Shown here in pieces: positions 22,948-31,428 of a stretch of 64,000 nucleotides of DNA. The stretch comes from Bacillus gobiensis (GTDB lineage: Bacteria > Bacillota > Bacilli > Bacillales > Bacillaceae), in the NCBI RefSeq assembly GCF_001278705.1, contig NZ_CP012600.1, forward strand, positions 1,736,190 to 1,800,189, written 5' to 3'. The notes under the pieces are model-generated. The model made no database searches and was not told where the DNA came from. It saw nothing but the letters and a program-made list of their open reading frames with translations. The position numbers and the translations under genes are program-made. Position 1 is the stretch's first letter, and each line of letters opens with the position of its first letter.

Positions 22948-24081
22948 TCACTTCAGAAACGACTGAAAAACTTCATTTCCCAACAGCTTTCCTTTATGAG
23001 TAAGGGAAATGTTCGTGGTACCATTAAGAAGCAGGCCTTGTTTTTCAAGCTTCTGAACAGTTTCGGCAAAAAATGCTTCCACAGGCTGGCCGAACTTCTC
23101 TTGAAATACATGCTTATTAACGCCCGCCGTTTTTCTCAGGCCTAAAAACATTTCTTCCTCAATCTTCTCTTTAAAAGAAACATCGCTCTCTTCCGTATAA
23201 GGAAATCCCTTTTCATCAACAAGAGCCATGTATTTTTTCAATGGGCCTGCATTGACGGTTCGTTTCCCATTGACGTATCCGTGGGCGCCTGCGCCAAATC
23301 CATAGTAATGCTCATTGTTCCAGTATGTGAGATTGTGCCGGCTTTCAAAACCGGGTTTCGAAAAATTGCTGATTTCGTATTGCTTCACACCGTGATGATC
23401 CATGTTCTCCATAACTAATTCGTACATTTCCGCTTCTGTTTCTTGTGCAGGAAGATGGAGTCTTCCTTTTTGCATCAAATTATAGAAAATCGTTTTTGGT
23501 TCGACAATCAGCGAATACACCGAATAGTGCTCCGCGTCAAGAGAAAGGGCGGTTTGAAGAGACCTTTCTAGATGCAGGGTAGTCTGTCCGGGCAAGCCGA
23601 ACATCAAATCAAGACTGATATTTTGAAACCCTGCCTTTCTAGCTTGTTCAACCGCAATAAAAACATCCTTCGTTTCATGGACTCTGCCAATTTTTTTGAG
23701 AAGCTCGTCTTCAAACGTCTGAACTCCAAGGCTTAGACGGTTTACTCCTGCTTCTTTTAAAAAGGAAAGTTTTTCTGCATTAAGGTCATCAGGATTCGCT
23801 TCAACTGAAAACTCAATGATTTGGCCGGAGGGCTCTAATACTTTATGGATTGAATTCATCAGGTGCTCCAGCTGGCGGACCGAAAGAGAAGTTGGTGTTC
23901 CGCCCCCGATAAATATTGTATCTACTCTGCTTTTTCCTTCTCGTTCGATTGTGTTTTTCATTTCTGCTTCTAACGACACTAAATAATCGTCAACAGGCTG
24001 GTTTTGAATAAAAAATTTATTAAAGTCGCAGTAATGGCATATGTGTTCGCAAAACGGAATGTGAATGTAAGCAGACTTCAT
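22948..24081 (-). CDS. hemW: HemW, radical-SAM heme chaperone (HemN-like)
   Basis: Radical-SAM protein with CEHICHYCDF, the CxxxCxxCxF pattern of HemW, and a HemN C-terminal domain. Members formerly called oxygen-independent coproporphyrinogen oxidase are now regarded as heme-trafficking proteins; true oxidase activity is not expected. The ATG at 24081 follows AAGGTG and gives 377 residues. Separated from lepA by a hairpin. Confidence 0.93.
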   Translation of the reverse strand: MKSAYIHIPFCEHICHYCDFNKFFIQNQPVDDYLVSLEAEMKNTIEREGKSRVDTIFIGGGTPTSLSVRQLEHLMNSIHKVLEPSGQIIEFSVEANPDDLNAEKLSFLKEAGVNRLSLGVQTFEDELLKKIGRVHETKDVFIAVEQARKAGFQNISLDLMFGLPGQTTLHLERSLQTALSLDAEHYSVYSLIVEPKTIFYNLMQKGRLHLPAQETEAEMYELVMENMDHHGVKQYEISNFSKPGFESRHNLTYWNNEHYYGFGAGAHGYVNGKRTVNAGPLKKYMALVDEKGFPYTEESDVSFKEKIEEEMFLGLRKTAGVNKHVFQEKFGQPVEAFFAETVQKLEKQGLLLNGTTNISLTHKGKLLGNEVFQSFLK

Positions 24082-24103
24082 CGTTAGCACCTTCTTTATA
24101 TAG

Positions 24104-24135
24104 AAAACCGCAGTATAACCACTGCGGCTGTTTTG
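24104..24135 (-). terminator. Hairpin terminator between lepA and hemW
   Basis: Arms CCGCAGT and ACTGCGG with a 6-base loop, followed by TTTTC on the minus strand. Likely partial termination between lepA and hemW. Confidence 0.65.
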
Positions 24136-24141
24136 ACATCT

Positions 24142-25977
24142 TTATTTGTTTTGGCTGTCATCCATTTTTAAGACGGCCATAAATGCTTCTTGGGGCACCT
24201 CTACAGATCCTACTGTTTTCATCCGCTTTTTGCCTTCTTTTTGTTTTTCAAGAAGCTTTCTTTTTCTTGAAATATCGCCGCCGTAGCATTTCGCCAATAC
24301 GTTTTTACGCATCGCTTTAATGGTAGACCTTGCCACAATTTTCTGGCCGATTGCCGCTTGAACAGGCACTTCAAATTGCTGGCGTGGAATAAGCTCTTTC
24401 AGCTTTTCAACGATGATTTTTCCTCGTTCGTATGCATAGTCACGATGAACAATGAAGGAGAGGGCATCGATTTTTTCACCGTTCAGCATGATATCCATTT
24501 TCACAAGTTGCGACGGCCTATAGCCAATCATTTCATAATCAAACGACGCGTATCCTTTTGTATTCGATTTTAATTGGTCAAAGAATTCATATACAATTTC
24601 GGCAAGCGGGATTTCATAAACGATATTTACCCGGTTGGCATCCATATATTGCATGTCGATAAAGTTTCCTCTTTTGCCCTGGCATAATTCCATAACCGCC
24701 CCGACAAAATCGTTTGGAACCATCATTGTCGCTTTGACAAACGGCTCTTCTATTCGGTCAATCTTTTGCGGATCAGGCATGTTTGACGGATTGTCAACGA
24801 TAAGGCTTTCCCCATCCGACATAAATACTTCATAAATAACACTTGGTGCCGTCGTAATTAAGTCAATTTTAAATTCTCTTTCAATTCTTTCCTGGATGAT
24901 TTCCATATGAAGCATGCCAAGAAAGCCGCAGCGGAACCCAAAGCCCAACGCTTGTGAAGTTTCCGGTTCATATTGAAGGGCGGAATCATTCAGTTCCAGC
25001 TTTTCCAGAGCCTCTCTTAAGTCATTGTACTTCGCTGTGTCAATGGGATAAAGTCCGCAATATACCATCGGATTCATTTTTCTGTATCCTGGAAGGGCTT
25101 CGCTTGCCTGATTCTTGGCGTGCGTAATCGTATCACCCACCCGGGAATCGCCGACATTTTTGATCGCAGCAGTTAAAAAGCCGACATCTCCAACCGTAAG
25201 CTCTTCGGTCGGCGTTGCTTTCGGGGTGAAAACCCCTACCTCTATGACCTCGAATTCTTTGCCCGTTGCCATCATCTTTATCTTCTGCCCGGGCTTAACC
25301 GTTCCATTAATGACTCTGATATAAGCGATAACTCCCCGATATGCGTCATAAAGCGAGTCGAAAATTAACGCCTGAAGCGGCGCATCCGGATCACCGGACG
25401 GAGCAGGCACTTTTTCGACAATTTGTTCCAGAATTTCTTCGATTCCAATCCCTGCTTTTGCAGAAGCAAGTACAGCTTCTGAAGCATCAAGGCCGATTAC
25501 ATCCTCAATTTCTTGACGGACGCGATCCGGTTCAGCACTCGGCAAGTCAATTTTGTTAATTATCGGAAGAATCTCTAAATCGTTATCCAGAGCCAAATAA
25601 ACGTTTGCCAATGTCTGCGCCTCTATGCCCTGCGCTGCATCAACGACTAAAATCGCCCCTTCACAGGCAGCTAAGCTTCTTGAAACCTCGTAAGAAAAGT
25701 CGACGTGTCCGGGAGTATCGATTAAATGAAAAATATATTCTTCCCCGTCTTTCGCCGCATATTTTAACTGAACCGAATTCAGCTTAATCGTAATTCCGCG
25801 TTCTCTTTCCAAATCCATTGAATCCAAAAGCTGCTCTTTCATTTCCCTTTGCGTGATCGCAGCTGTTTTTTCTAATATTCGATCCGCCAGTGTTGATTTT
25901 CCATGATCAATATGGGCGATGATCGAAAAATTACGGATTCTTGATTGCCTTTTTAAGCGATTTTCTTTATCCGTCAC
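24142..25977 (-). CDS. lepA: LepA/EF-4 translation factor
   Basis: Ribosome-bound GTPase related to EF-G, affecting ribosome back-translocation and biogenesis. G motifs [18 protein letters not shown] and NKIDLP, and the LepA-specific C-terminal domain ([40 protein letters not shown]). GTG at 25977 has AGGAGTG six bases upstream and gives 611 residues, matching B. subtilis LepA; the open frame begins at a GTG within that Shine-Dalgarno. Confidence 0.97.
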   Translation of the reverse strand: MTDKENRLKRQSRIRNFSIIAHIDHGKSTLADRILEKTAAITQREMKEQLLDSMDLERERGITIKLNSVQLKYAAKDGEEYIFHLIDTPGHVDFSYEVSRSLAACEGAILVVDAAQGIEAQTLANVYLALDNDLEILPIINKIDLPSAEPDRVRQEIEDVIGLDASEAVLASAKAGIGIEEILEQIVEKVPAPSGDPDAPLQALIFDSLYDAYRGVIAYIRVINGTVKPGQKIKMMATGKEFEVIEVGVFTPKATPTEELTVGDVGFLTAAIKNVGDSRVGDTITHAKNQASEALPGYRKMNPMVYCGLYPIDTAKYNDLREALEKLELNDSALQYEPETSQALGFGFRCGFLGMLHMEIIQERIEREFKIDLITTAPSVIYEVFMSDGESLIVDNPSNMPDPQKIDRIEEPFVKATMMVPNDFVGAVMELCQGKRGNFIDMQYMDANRVNIVYEIPLAEIVYEFFDQLKSNTKGYASFDYEMIGYRPSQLVKMDIMLNGEKIDALSFIVHRDYAYERGKIIVEKLKELIPRQQFEVPVQAAIGQKIVARSTIKAMRKNVLAKCYGGDISRKRKLLEKQKEGKKRMKTVGSVEVPQEAFMAVLKMDDSQNK

Positions 25978-26108
25978 TTCTATCACTCCTACTGTAAAAC
26001 GCCGTTAGCGCTAGGTTTGATTATATCAATACACTTGTAAAGATTCAATTAGAAATCCATTTGTACCGGTTTGTGAAATGTTATATTATCTGTAGGAGAG
26101 GTGAAAAA

Positions 26109-26642
26109 ATGATGTTATCCGCAAAAAGAATTACACTTCGTCCAGTAATAGAGGATGATTGGGAAATGCGTTATAGATGGCTATCTGATCCTGATATAAA
26201 CAAATGCCCCCCTTCTGGCACTGGTATTCCGCTAACCCCTGCCACTGTTAGAGAAAGGACCCTGATCTATGCAAAAAGCGATCCATCCAGAGTGGATTTT
26301 ACTGTTCTTCAAGAGGATGGAACAGCAATTGGCAATGCTCATCTATTCAACGTTAACCCATGGTCACGGAAAGCAGAGTTTGGCGTTTGGCTTGGGGAAA
26401 AATCAGTTTGGGGGCAGGGATATGGAACGGAAGTAACCCGGGTACTTGCTGAGTTTGCTTTTATGAGGCTAAATCTTCACAAAGTATATCTATCAGTTGA
26501 TGCCGACAATTTTGGTGGGATTCGCTGTTATGAAAAGGCTGGTTTTAAGAAAGATGGGGTTCTGCGTGATGATGTTTTTAAGAACGGACAATATGTAGAT
26601 CGAATCATAATGAGCCTTCTCAAAAAAGAATTTGCCTTTTAA
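26109..26642 (+). CDS. GNAT family N-acetyltransferase (RimJ/RimL-like)
   Basis: 177-residue acetyltransferase of the RimJ/RimL type. ITLRPVIEDDWEMRYRW opens the fold, EFGVWLGEKSVWGQGYGTEV holds the acetyl-CoA pyrophosphate loop, and NFGGIRCYEKAGFKKDGVLR is the C-terminal signature. The start at 26109 has GAGGTG upstream. It is transcribed against its neighbours and sits between lepA and yqxA, where B. subtilis has nothing. Substrate unknown; could be a small molecule or protein N-terminus. Confidence 0.9.
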   Translation: MMLSAKRITLRPVIEDDWEMRYRWLSDPDINKCPPSGTGIPLTPATVRERTLIYAKSDPSRVDFTVLQEDGTAIGNAHLFNVNPWSRKAEFGVWLGEKSVWGQGYGTEVTRVLAEFAFMRLNLHKVYLSVDADNFGGIRCYEKAGFKKDGVLRDDVFKNGQYVDRIIMSLLKKEFAF

Positions 26643-26669
26643 AGGTCCTTCTTTAAGAAGGCTGACAAC

Positions 26670-27014
26670 CTACTCGCCTTCTATTCTTTTAGCCGCCCAA
26701 TCGTAAAGTGATTGGGCAGAATTTGTAATTCCATCAGCTAAAGCTTTTCCCGTTCTTGAAAAAATGTTAAAGGCTTCAACCTCTTCAAGCTCTTTTTGTT
26801 TTTCTTCTAAATCGGTTGTACTTACTTCATGACCGAGGACAGAAGCCTCTCTCTCTTCCCCTTCTCCGCCTTGAAGCGCAAAGGCATTTTTCAGATCCGG
26901 ATCTTCATAGCCCTTCATGTGCTTCATCCCGTCATTTGCTTGCTGCATTCCGAGCAATACACCGAACAACAAGATGACGACTAAGAAGAAAAATCTCATT
27001 GTGAAAGCCGCCAT
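26670..27014 (-). CDS. yqxA: YqxA, DUF3679 membrane protein
   Basis: 114-residue protein with one N-terminal membrane segment (about 5-22) and a charged remainder rich in glutamate. It matches YqxA by position just after spoIIP and by its general build. AAAGGAG precedes the ATG at 27014. Probably made at sporulation with spoIIP; function unknown. Confidence 0.82.
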   Translation of the reverse strand: MAAFTMRFFFLVVILLFGVLLGMQQANDGMKHMKGYEDPDLKNAFALQGGEGEEREASVLGHEVSTTDLEEKQKELEEVEAFNIFSRTGKALADGITNSAQSLYDWAAKRIEGE

Positions 27015-27028
27015 TTCGGTCAACTCCT

Positions 27029-28237
27029 TTACTGTTTTACTTTCTCATTTGCTTTTGTATTTACCTTATCGGCATCCCAATACATCTCGCTAAAAACGTC
27101 TGCAATAGCGTCAGCAGAGTTTCTCAGCTGCTCTAAATTGTTGTCAACACCGCCGAATTCAATCAACAAGGCATTTTGCGATAAATCTTGATTGTAGACG
27201 CCATTATTGCGGCTGCCTCCCTGTTTAAATACGCCTCTGCTTACACCTTTGTACTTCTTTTCAAGAAGTTTATGGAGTTCAGTTGCCACTTGATGGTTTT
27301 TGGAAAATGATGAATTATTTGTTCCTACGATAAAAGCAACTTTTGCATATTTTTTTCCGTTAATTTCTTTTAACGTACCATTCAGCCTTTTCACGTCGCG
27401 GTGAATATCGATCGTGTATGCAAACTCCTTATTTGCTGCCAAAGCCTCTCGAACCGCAGAACGTGACTCTTCATATGAACGTGTGTAATTCCAGCCTTTT
27501 TTGTTCAGGCTCGCCTGGAAATCTTTTTTTTCAACTTCGCTGCCGAGCCCTTCGGCTTTTAACGATTTTCCAAGCATGTCACTGACCAAGGTGACATTTG
27601 CTTTTGAATGAAAAGCCCGATTTGGATCCGTTTCTCCTTTTAATAGAGGCAGATATGATTCTGTATTATGTGTGTTGTAAATATAAACGACTTTTCTATC
27701 ACCCGTCGTTTGTTTTGGCGTCTCTTTCGGAGATTCTTCCTTTTTCTCCGGATTGATTTGTTCCAATTCTGCTAAATTAGCTTCTTTTTCTTTTTCAAGC
27801 ACATCGGCAGGAGGAGCAGATTCATAGGGCATATTTGTGTAGTCGGTTCCTTCCCCCGCAACAAGGATTTCCGTATCAAATTGAGAGAATCCGGGAAGCT
27901 CGCGGCCGAGGAAGCTTCTCGGATCCTCTAAATTAATGCTTGTCGCAAGCTTAAGCATAATGGAGGACAAATGAAAGTTAATCTCTTGATCCTTTGCACC
28001 AGCTGCAAAATACTTATTTTCAGAAGCTAATAACAGCAAAAAAGAGGATCCGGGAATCTCTGCCGCCACTCCATTGATTGAAGAAGAGGATAGCCTAAGC
28101 TCCGGCCTTAAGGAAGTAAGCGCACCTGTAATAATAAAAATCAGCAAAAGCCCTGAAATGAATGCAAAGCCCGATTTAATAAATGTTCCCGCATGAACTG
28201 CTACGACCAAATGTCGATTCTTTTTTCTTCTCTTCAT
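27029..28237 (-). CDS. spoIIP: SpoIIP, peptidoglycan amidase/endopeptidase for engulfment
   Basis: Zinc-dependent cell-wall hydrolase that works with SpoIID and SpoIIM to drive forespore engulfment. A membrane anchor at about 20-40 is followed by a proline-rich linker and the amidase_3-like catalytic domain: YIYNTHNTESYLP, YTIDIHRDVK and NALLIEFGGVDN carry the predicted zinc and catalytic residues. 402 residues is typical. Sits between gpr and yqxA as in B. subtilis. Confidence 0.96.
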   Translation of the reverse strand: MKRRKKNRHLVVAVHAGTFIKSGFAFISGLLLIFIITGALTSLRPELRLSSSSINGVAAEIPGSSFLLLLASENKYFAAGAKDQEINFHLSSIMLKLATSINLEDPRSFLGRELPGFSQFDTEILVAGEGTDYTNMPYESAPPADVLEKEKEANLAELEQINPEKKEESPKETPKQTTGDRKVVYIYNTHNTESYLPLLKGETDPNRAFHSKANVTLVSDMLGKSLKAEGLGSEVEKKDFQASLNKKGWNYTRSYEESRSAVREALAANKEFAYTIDIHRDVKRLNGTLKEINGKKYAKVAFIVGTNNSSFSKNHQVATELHKLLEKKYKGVSRGVFKQGGSRNNGVYNQDLSQNALLIEFGGVDNNLEQLRNSADAIADVFSEMYWDADKVNTKANEKVKQ

Positions 28238-28308
28238 CGGTTCTCCCCTTTCACTGCTTGTCTATTAAATACTCTATGAACAAGCTAGAAAGAGTAGAAC
28301 CGTGAAAG

Positions 28309-29412
28309 TTAGTGGTTGTAGGAGCCTTTATTATCCTGGGAAACAAGCTGATGAAGAGAGGTATTTAAGCCGTTCGCAATGACATTTGCCATATCGCCAA
28401 TAAAGGAATCCACTTCTTTCGGGGTCACCATTAAATTATGTCCCAAAGGCGCCAGCACTTCATATATTAGCTGTCTTTTCTCTTCTTCTTCTAACGTTCC
28501 AACGATGCCGAGAAATGATTGTCGCTGCTCTTTTTCCGGAAGATCCTCCTCCGTCAGCTTTTTCTTCTTGCCAAAGCTCATTCCCGCCGGAACCAGTGAC
28601 TTGGAGGGGCTGTTATCATTCATCTCTTGGCCGAAGTGCTTTAAAATATAGTCAATCGTATCGCTCGTAATCGTCACGGCATCAATTACAGTAGGAACAC
28701 CAATCGCGATCACTGGGATACCTAATGTATCTTTACTTAGCTCTTTCCGTTTGTTACCAACACCTGATCCAGGATGAATGCCGGTATCTGAAATTTGAAT
28801 CGTCGTATTAACTCTTTCAATCGCCCTCGCAGCTAAAGCATCAACTGCTATGACAAAATCCGGCTTTGATTCGCTGATTACTCCCTGAATGATATCGCTC
28901 GTTTCAATCCCCGTGAGTCCCATAACCCCTGGGGTAAGGCTGCTGACCGGACGATAGCCCTCTTGGACTTGTTCCGGCTGGAGTTTAAACAGATGCCGGG
29001 TGACCAAAAGGTTTTTTACCACGGTAGGACCTAGTGCATCCGGAGTTACGTTCCAATTGCCAAGCCCCACGACTAAACAGCTCGCATTCTGATCGATGGA
29101 TAAATTCTCTAAAAACGATGAAAAGGCCTTGGCAAAAACCTCGACAACCGTTTCCTCCATCTCGGAATCCTGCTCCTTGATTCCCTCTACCTGCAGGGTC
29201 AGATAGTTTCCTTTCTTTTTGCCGGATAGCTTTTCACCCTCTTCAGTAATTTCAACAGTAGTTATTTTTACACCGTTTTCTTCGTGTTCCTTGACGACAA
29301 ATCCACTAGCATCTTTCGTATTAGGTTGATTTTCAGTCATCATCTCTTTTACTTCAACTGCTAAATCTGTACGGACGGTGTATTTGCTTAGATCAAGCTT
29401 CTTTTGCTCCAT
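28309..29412 (-). CDS. gpr: GPR germination protease
   Basis: Degrades small acid-soluble spore proteins at germination. The 367-residue zymogen begins [15 protein letters not shown], near which the propeptide is removed. Core motifs [16 protein letters not shown] and [20 protein letters not shown] carry the aspartates assigned to catalysis in this family. Made in the forespore under sigma-F/sigma-G in B. subtilis. Confidence 0.97.
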   Translation of the reverse strand: MEQKKLDLSKYTVRTDLAVEVKEMMTENQPNTKDASGFVVKEHEENGVKITTVEITEEGEKLSGKKKGNYLTLQVEGIKEQDSEMEETVVEVFAKAFSSFLENLSIDQNASCLVVGLGNWNVTPDALGPTVVKNLLVTRHLFKLQPEQVQEGYRPVSSLTPGVMGLTGIETSDIIQGVISESKPDFVIAVDALAARAIERVNTTIQISDTGIHPGSGVGNKRKELSKDTLGIPVIAIGVPTVIDAVTITSDTIDYILKHFGQEMNDNSPSKSLVPAGMSFGKKKKLTEEDLPEKEQRQSFLGIVGTLEEEEKRQLIYEVLAPLGHNLMVTPKEVDSFIGDMANVIANGLNTSLHQLVSQDNKGSYNH

Positions 29413-29597
29413 ATGTTTTTAACCTCCACCATGTATGAATATGGATAGTTTCTCCACACCAGCAAAAAATCATTCGTTTTGTGAGAATATCCTTGCCTAA
29501 TATGATTGCAATCTTATGGGGCGTCTGATAGAATACAATTTGTTCTATGTTAGAGATGACCTCATTTCCTAGAGGTTGATCTTGGGAGGTGAATCAA

Positions 29598-29864
29598 ATG
29601 CCAAATATTAAATCAGCGATTAAACGCACTAAAACAAACAACGAACGACGTGCTCATAATGCGACGATTAAATCTGCTATGCGTACTGCAATGAAGCAAG
29701 TAGAAGCTCACATCAACAACAATGATGCTGAGAAAGCAGCTGCAGCTCTTTCTGAAGCTTCTAAAAAAATTGATAAAGCAGTTAAAACAGGCCTTGTACA
29801 GAAAAACGCTGCTGCAAGATATAAATCAAGTCTAGCGAAAAAAGTAAACGGTCTTTCTGCATAA
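29598..29864 (+). CDS. rpsT: 30S ribosomal protein S20
   Basis: 88-residue alanine/lysine-rich bS20 beginning [20 protein letters not shown], a primary 16S rRNA binder. The ATG at 29598 follows GGGAGGTG. Monocistronic on the plus strand, followed by a strong terminator. Confidence 0.98.
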   Translation: MPNIKSAIKRTKTNNERRAHNATIKSAMRTAMKQVEAHINNNDAEKAAAALSEASKKIDKAVKTGLVQKNAAARYKSSLAKKVNGLSA

Positions 29865-29865
29865 G

Positions 29866-29899
29866 AAAATGATCCTCGAACATGAGGATCATTTTTTTT
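29866..29899. terminator. Bidirectional terminator between rpsT and holA
   Basis: AATGATCCTC and GAGGATCATT pair around a 6-base loop, with T8 on the plus strand and A4 before it. It serves rpsT and probably also the convergent holA. Confidence 0.85.
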
Positions 29900-29903
29900 C
29901 GGT

Positions 29904-30923
29904 TTAACTCTTTAAAACATTTAGGAGAAACAGCTCCAAAATCAACTGTTTATCTCTCTTCCCCGACTTCATTTCATAGTCCATTTCCGCCAAGGTCTTA
30001 CTAATCTCCGTTAGCTCATGCTCAGAAAACAGCCGAGCTTGATCAAGAGCAAGCTTTACGCGAAACGGGTGAATTTTTATATTGGAGGCAATGTGTTTTT
30101 GACCGTAGCCTTGTTTTTGAAAGTATTTTACGTGATGGATCAGCCTGAATTGATTCATAATTAAAGCCAGCATTTTGATCGGTTCTTCTTTTTGTTTTAT
30201 TAAATCATAGAAAATTTGCAAGGCTTCTGTTCTTTTTTTACTTACGATTTTGTTAATAAGCTCAAAGATATTTTGCTCAAGGTTTCTGGCCACAAGCGTA
30301 TTCACATCATCCACCGTGATGTCTTCCTGATTGATTTTGTAGGTGCACAGCTTCTTTACTTCCTGGGCAATTGCAGATAAATTCCCTGATGTAAGCATGA
30401 GGAGCTCCTGAGCCGCCTCAGGCTGCATAGTTTTGTTCTCAGCAGCAACGAGATTCAATGTGAACTCTGTTAAATCGGAGCCGCTTAGCTCCTTTGCTTC
30501 AACCATGCTTGCTTCCTTTTTCAGGAGTTTCGTCACTTTTTTTCTTTCATCCAGCTTTTCATAAGGGGCGTACAAAATAAATACGGTATACGGCGCCGGA
30601 GTTTTTATGTAGGTTTCTAAACGATCAAGCGGGTGATCGATCTTATCTTTTTTCTTTTCCGTTGATAAAAAGGAAGGATTTTTTGCGATAACGAGCCGCT
30701 TATCTCCCATAAACGGAAATGTCTCAGCGTCTTCTATGGCATATCCAATCGATTCTTCTTCCAAATCAAAGACAGAGAAATTGAAATCCTTCGTCCCTTC
30801 TTCAACGACAGCTTTTTTCAATAAGGAAACCGTTTCTTGTATGAGGTATAGTTCTTTTCCATATATACAATAAACGGGCTCTATCTTTCCTTTTTTAATA
30901 TCTTTCCAAACTTGTAATACCAT
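29904..30923 (-). CDS. holA: DNA polymerase III delta subunit
   Basis: Clamp-loader delta subunit (YqeN in B. subtilis), which opens the sliding clamp. 339 residues with the HolA N-terminal fold (EPVYCIYGKELYLIQETVSL), FPFMGDKRLVIAKNP and the helical C-terminal collar (KMLALIMNQFRLIHHVKYFQ). It lies beside comEC as in B. subtilis. Confidence 0.94.
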   Translation of the reverse strand: MVLQVWKDIKKGKIEPVYCIYGKELYLIQETVSLLKKAVVEEGTKDFNFSVFDLEEESIGYAIEDAETFPFMGDKRLVIAKNPSFLSTEKKKDKIDHPLDRLETYIKTPAPYTVFILYAPYEKLDERKKVTKLLKKEASMVEAKELSGSDLTEFTLNLVAAENKTMQPEAAQELLMLTSGNLSAIAQEVKKLCTYKINQEDITVDDVNTLVARNLEQNIFELINKIVSKKRTEALQIFYDLIKQKEEPIKMLALIMNQFRLIHHVKYFQKQGYGQKHIASNIKIHPFRVKLALDQARLFSEHELTEISKTLAEMDYEMKSGKRDKQLILELFLLNVLKS

Positions 30924-31095
30924 CCATATTCAACCTTTCTGCTGCCTGCTGTTCGCATATCTCTATCCTAAACCGGAGCAGAGGAATTAGTAAAGAGAGA
31001 AGCAACAAATTGCCTCTCTCATCTATAGTAAACGTCTTTGCAAGGGTCCGGAACTCCTTGCAAAAACGGAATACCATACAAACGGTATATGAAAA

Positions 31096-31109
31096 TGAAA
31101 ACGTTTCCG
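31096..31109. promoter_or_regulatory. Possible cre (CcpA) site upstream of yqzM
   Basis: TGAAAACGTTTCCG matches the cre consensus TGWAARCGYTWNCW at 13 of 14 positions. It lies about 60 bases before yqzM in the holA-yqzM divergent region. A match of this kind can occur by chance. Confidence 0.4.
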
Positions 31110-31167
31110 ATAATGATGGATTTTTCCTTTATTCTCCTCTATACTGAAGTCACGGGGAGGGGTCAAA

Positions 31168-31302
31168 ATGAATGAGTTTGAAAAAAATGTGCAGAGCAAG
31201 CGGAATGATGCTGTTGATTCAGCAGTCGGATTTATCGTATCTTTCGGTTTCTTTTCCGTTCTGTTTATTATCGGTACAGTAATTCATTTAATCGGCTCGT
31301 AA
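31168..31302 (+). CDS. yqzM: YqzM small membrane protein
   Basis: 44-residue ORF, NEFEKNVQSKRNDAVDSAVG followed by one hydrophobic segment (about 20-41). It matches the YqzM family at the same locus between holA and comEC in Bacillus. GGGGAGGGG precedes the ATG and a terminator follows. Function unknown. Confidence 0.88.
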   Translation: MNEFEKNVQSKRNDAVDSAVGFIVSFGFFSVLFIIGTVIHLIGS

Positions 31303-31321
31303 GACTTCTTCGATTCTCTTT

Positions 31322-31353
31322 ACTGTCAGCCCGCTAAGCTGACGGTTTTTTAT
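31322..31353 (+). terminator. Terminator after yqzM
   Basis: GTCAGC and GCTGAC arms with a short loop followed by GGTTTTTT, 22 bases past the yqzM stop. Confidence 0.75.
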
Positions 31354-31428
31354 TAACGGTCAGTTAGATCCCCGTCGAGGCGGGGGACGGGCTGCCTATA
31401 AAAGCGGCGAACTGTTTGAAGGTTCACC

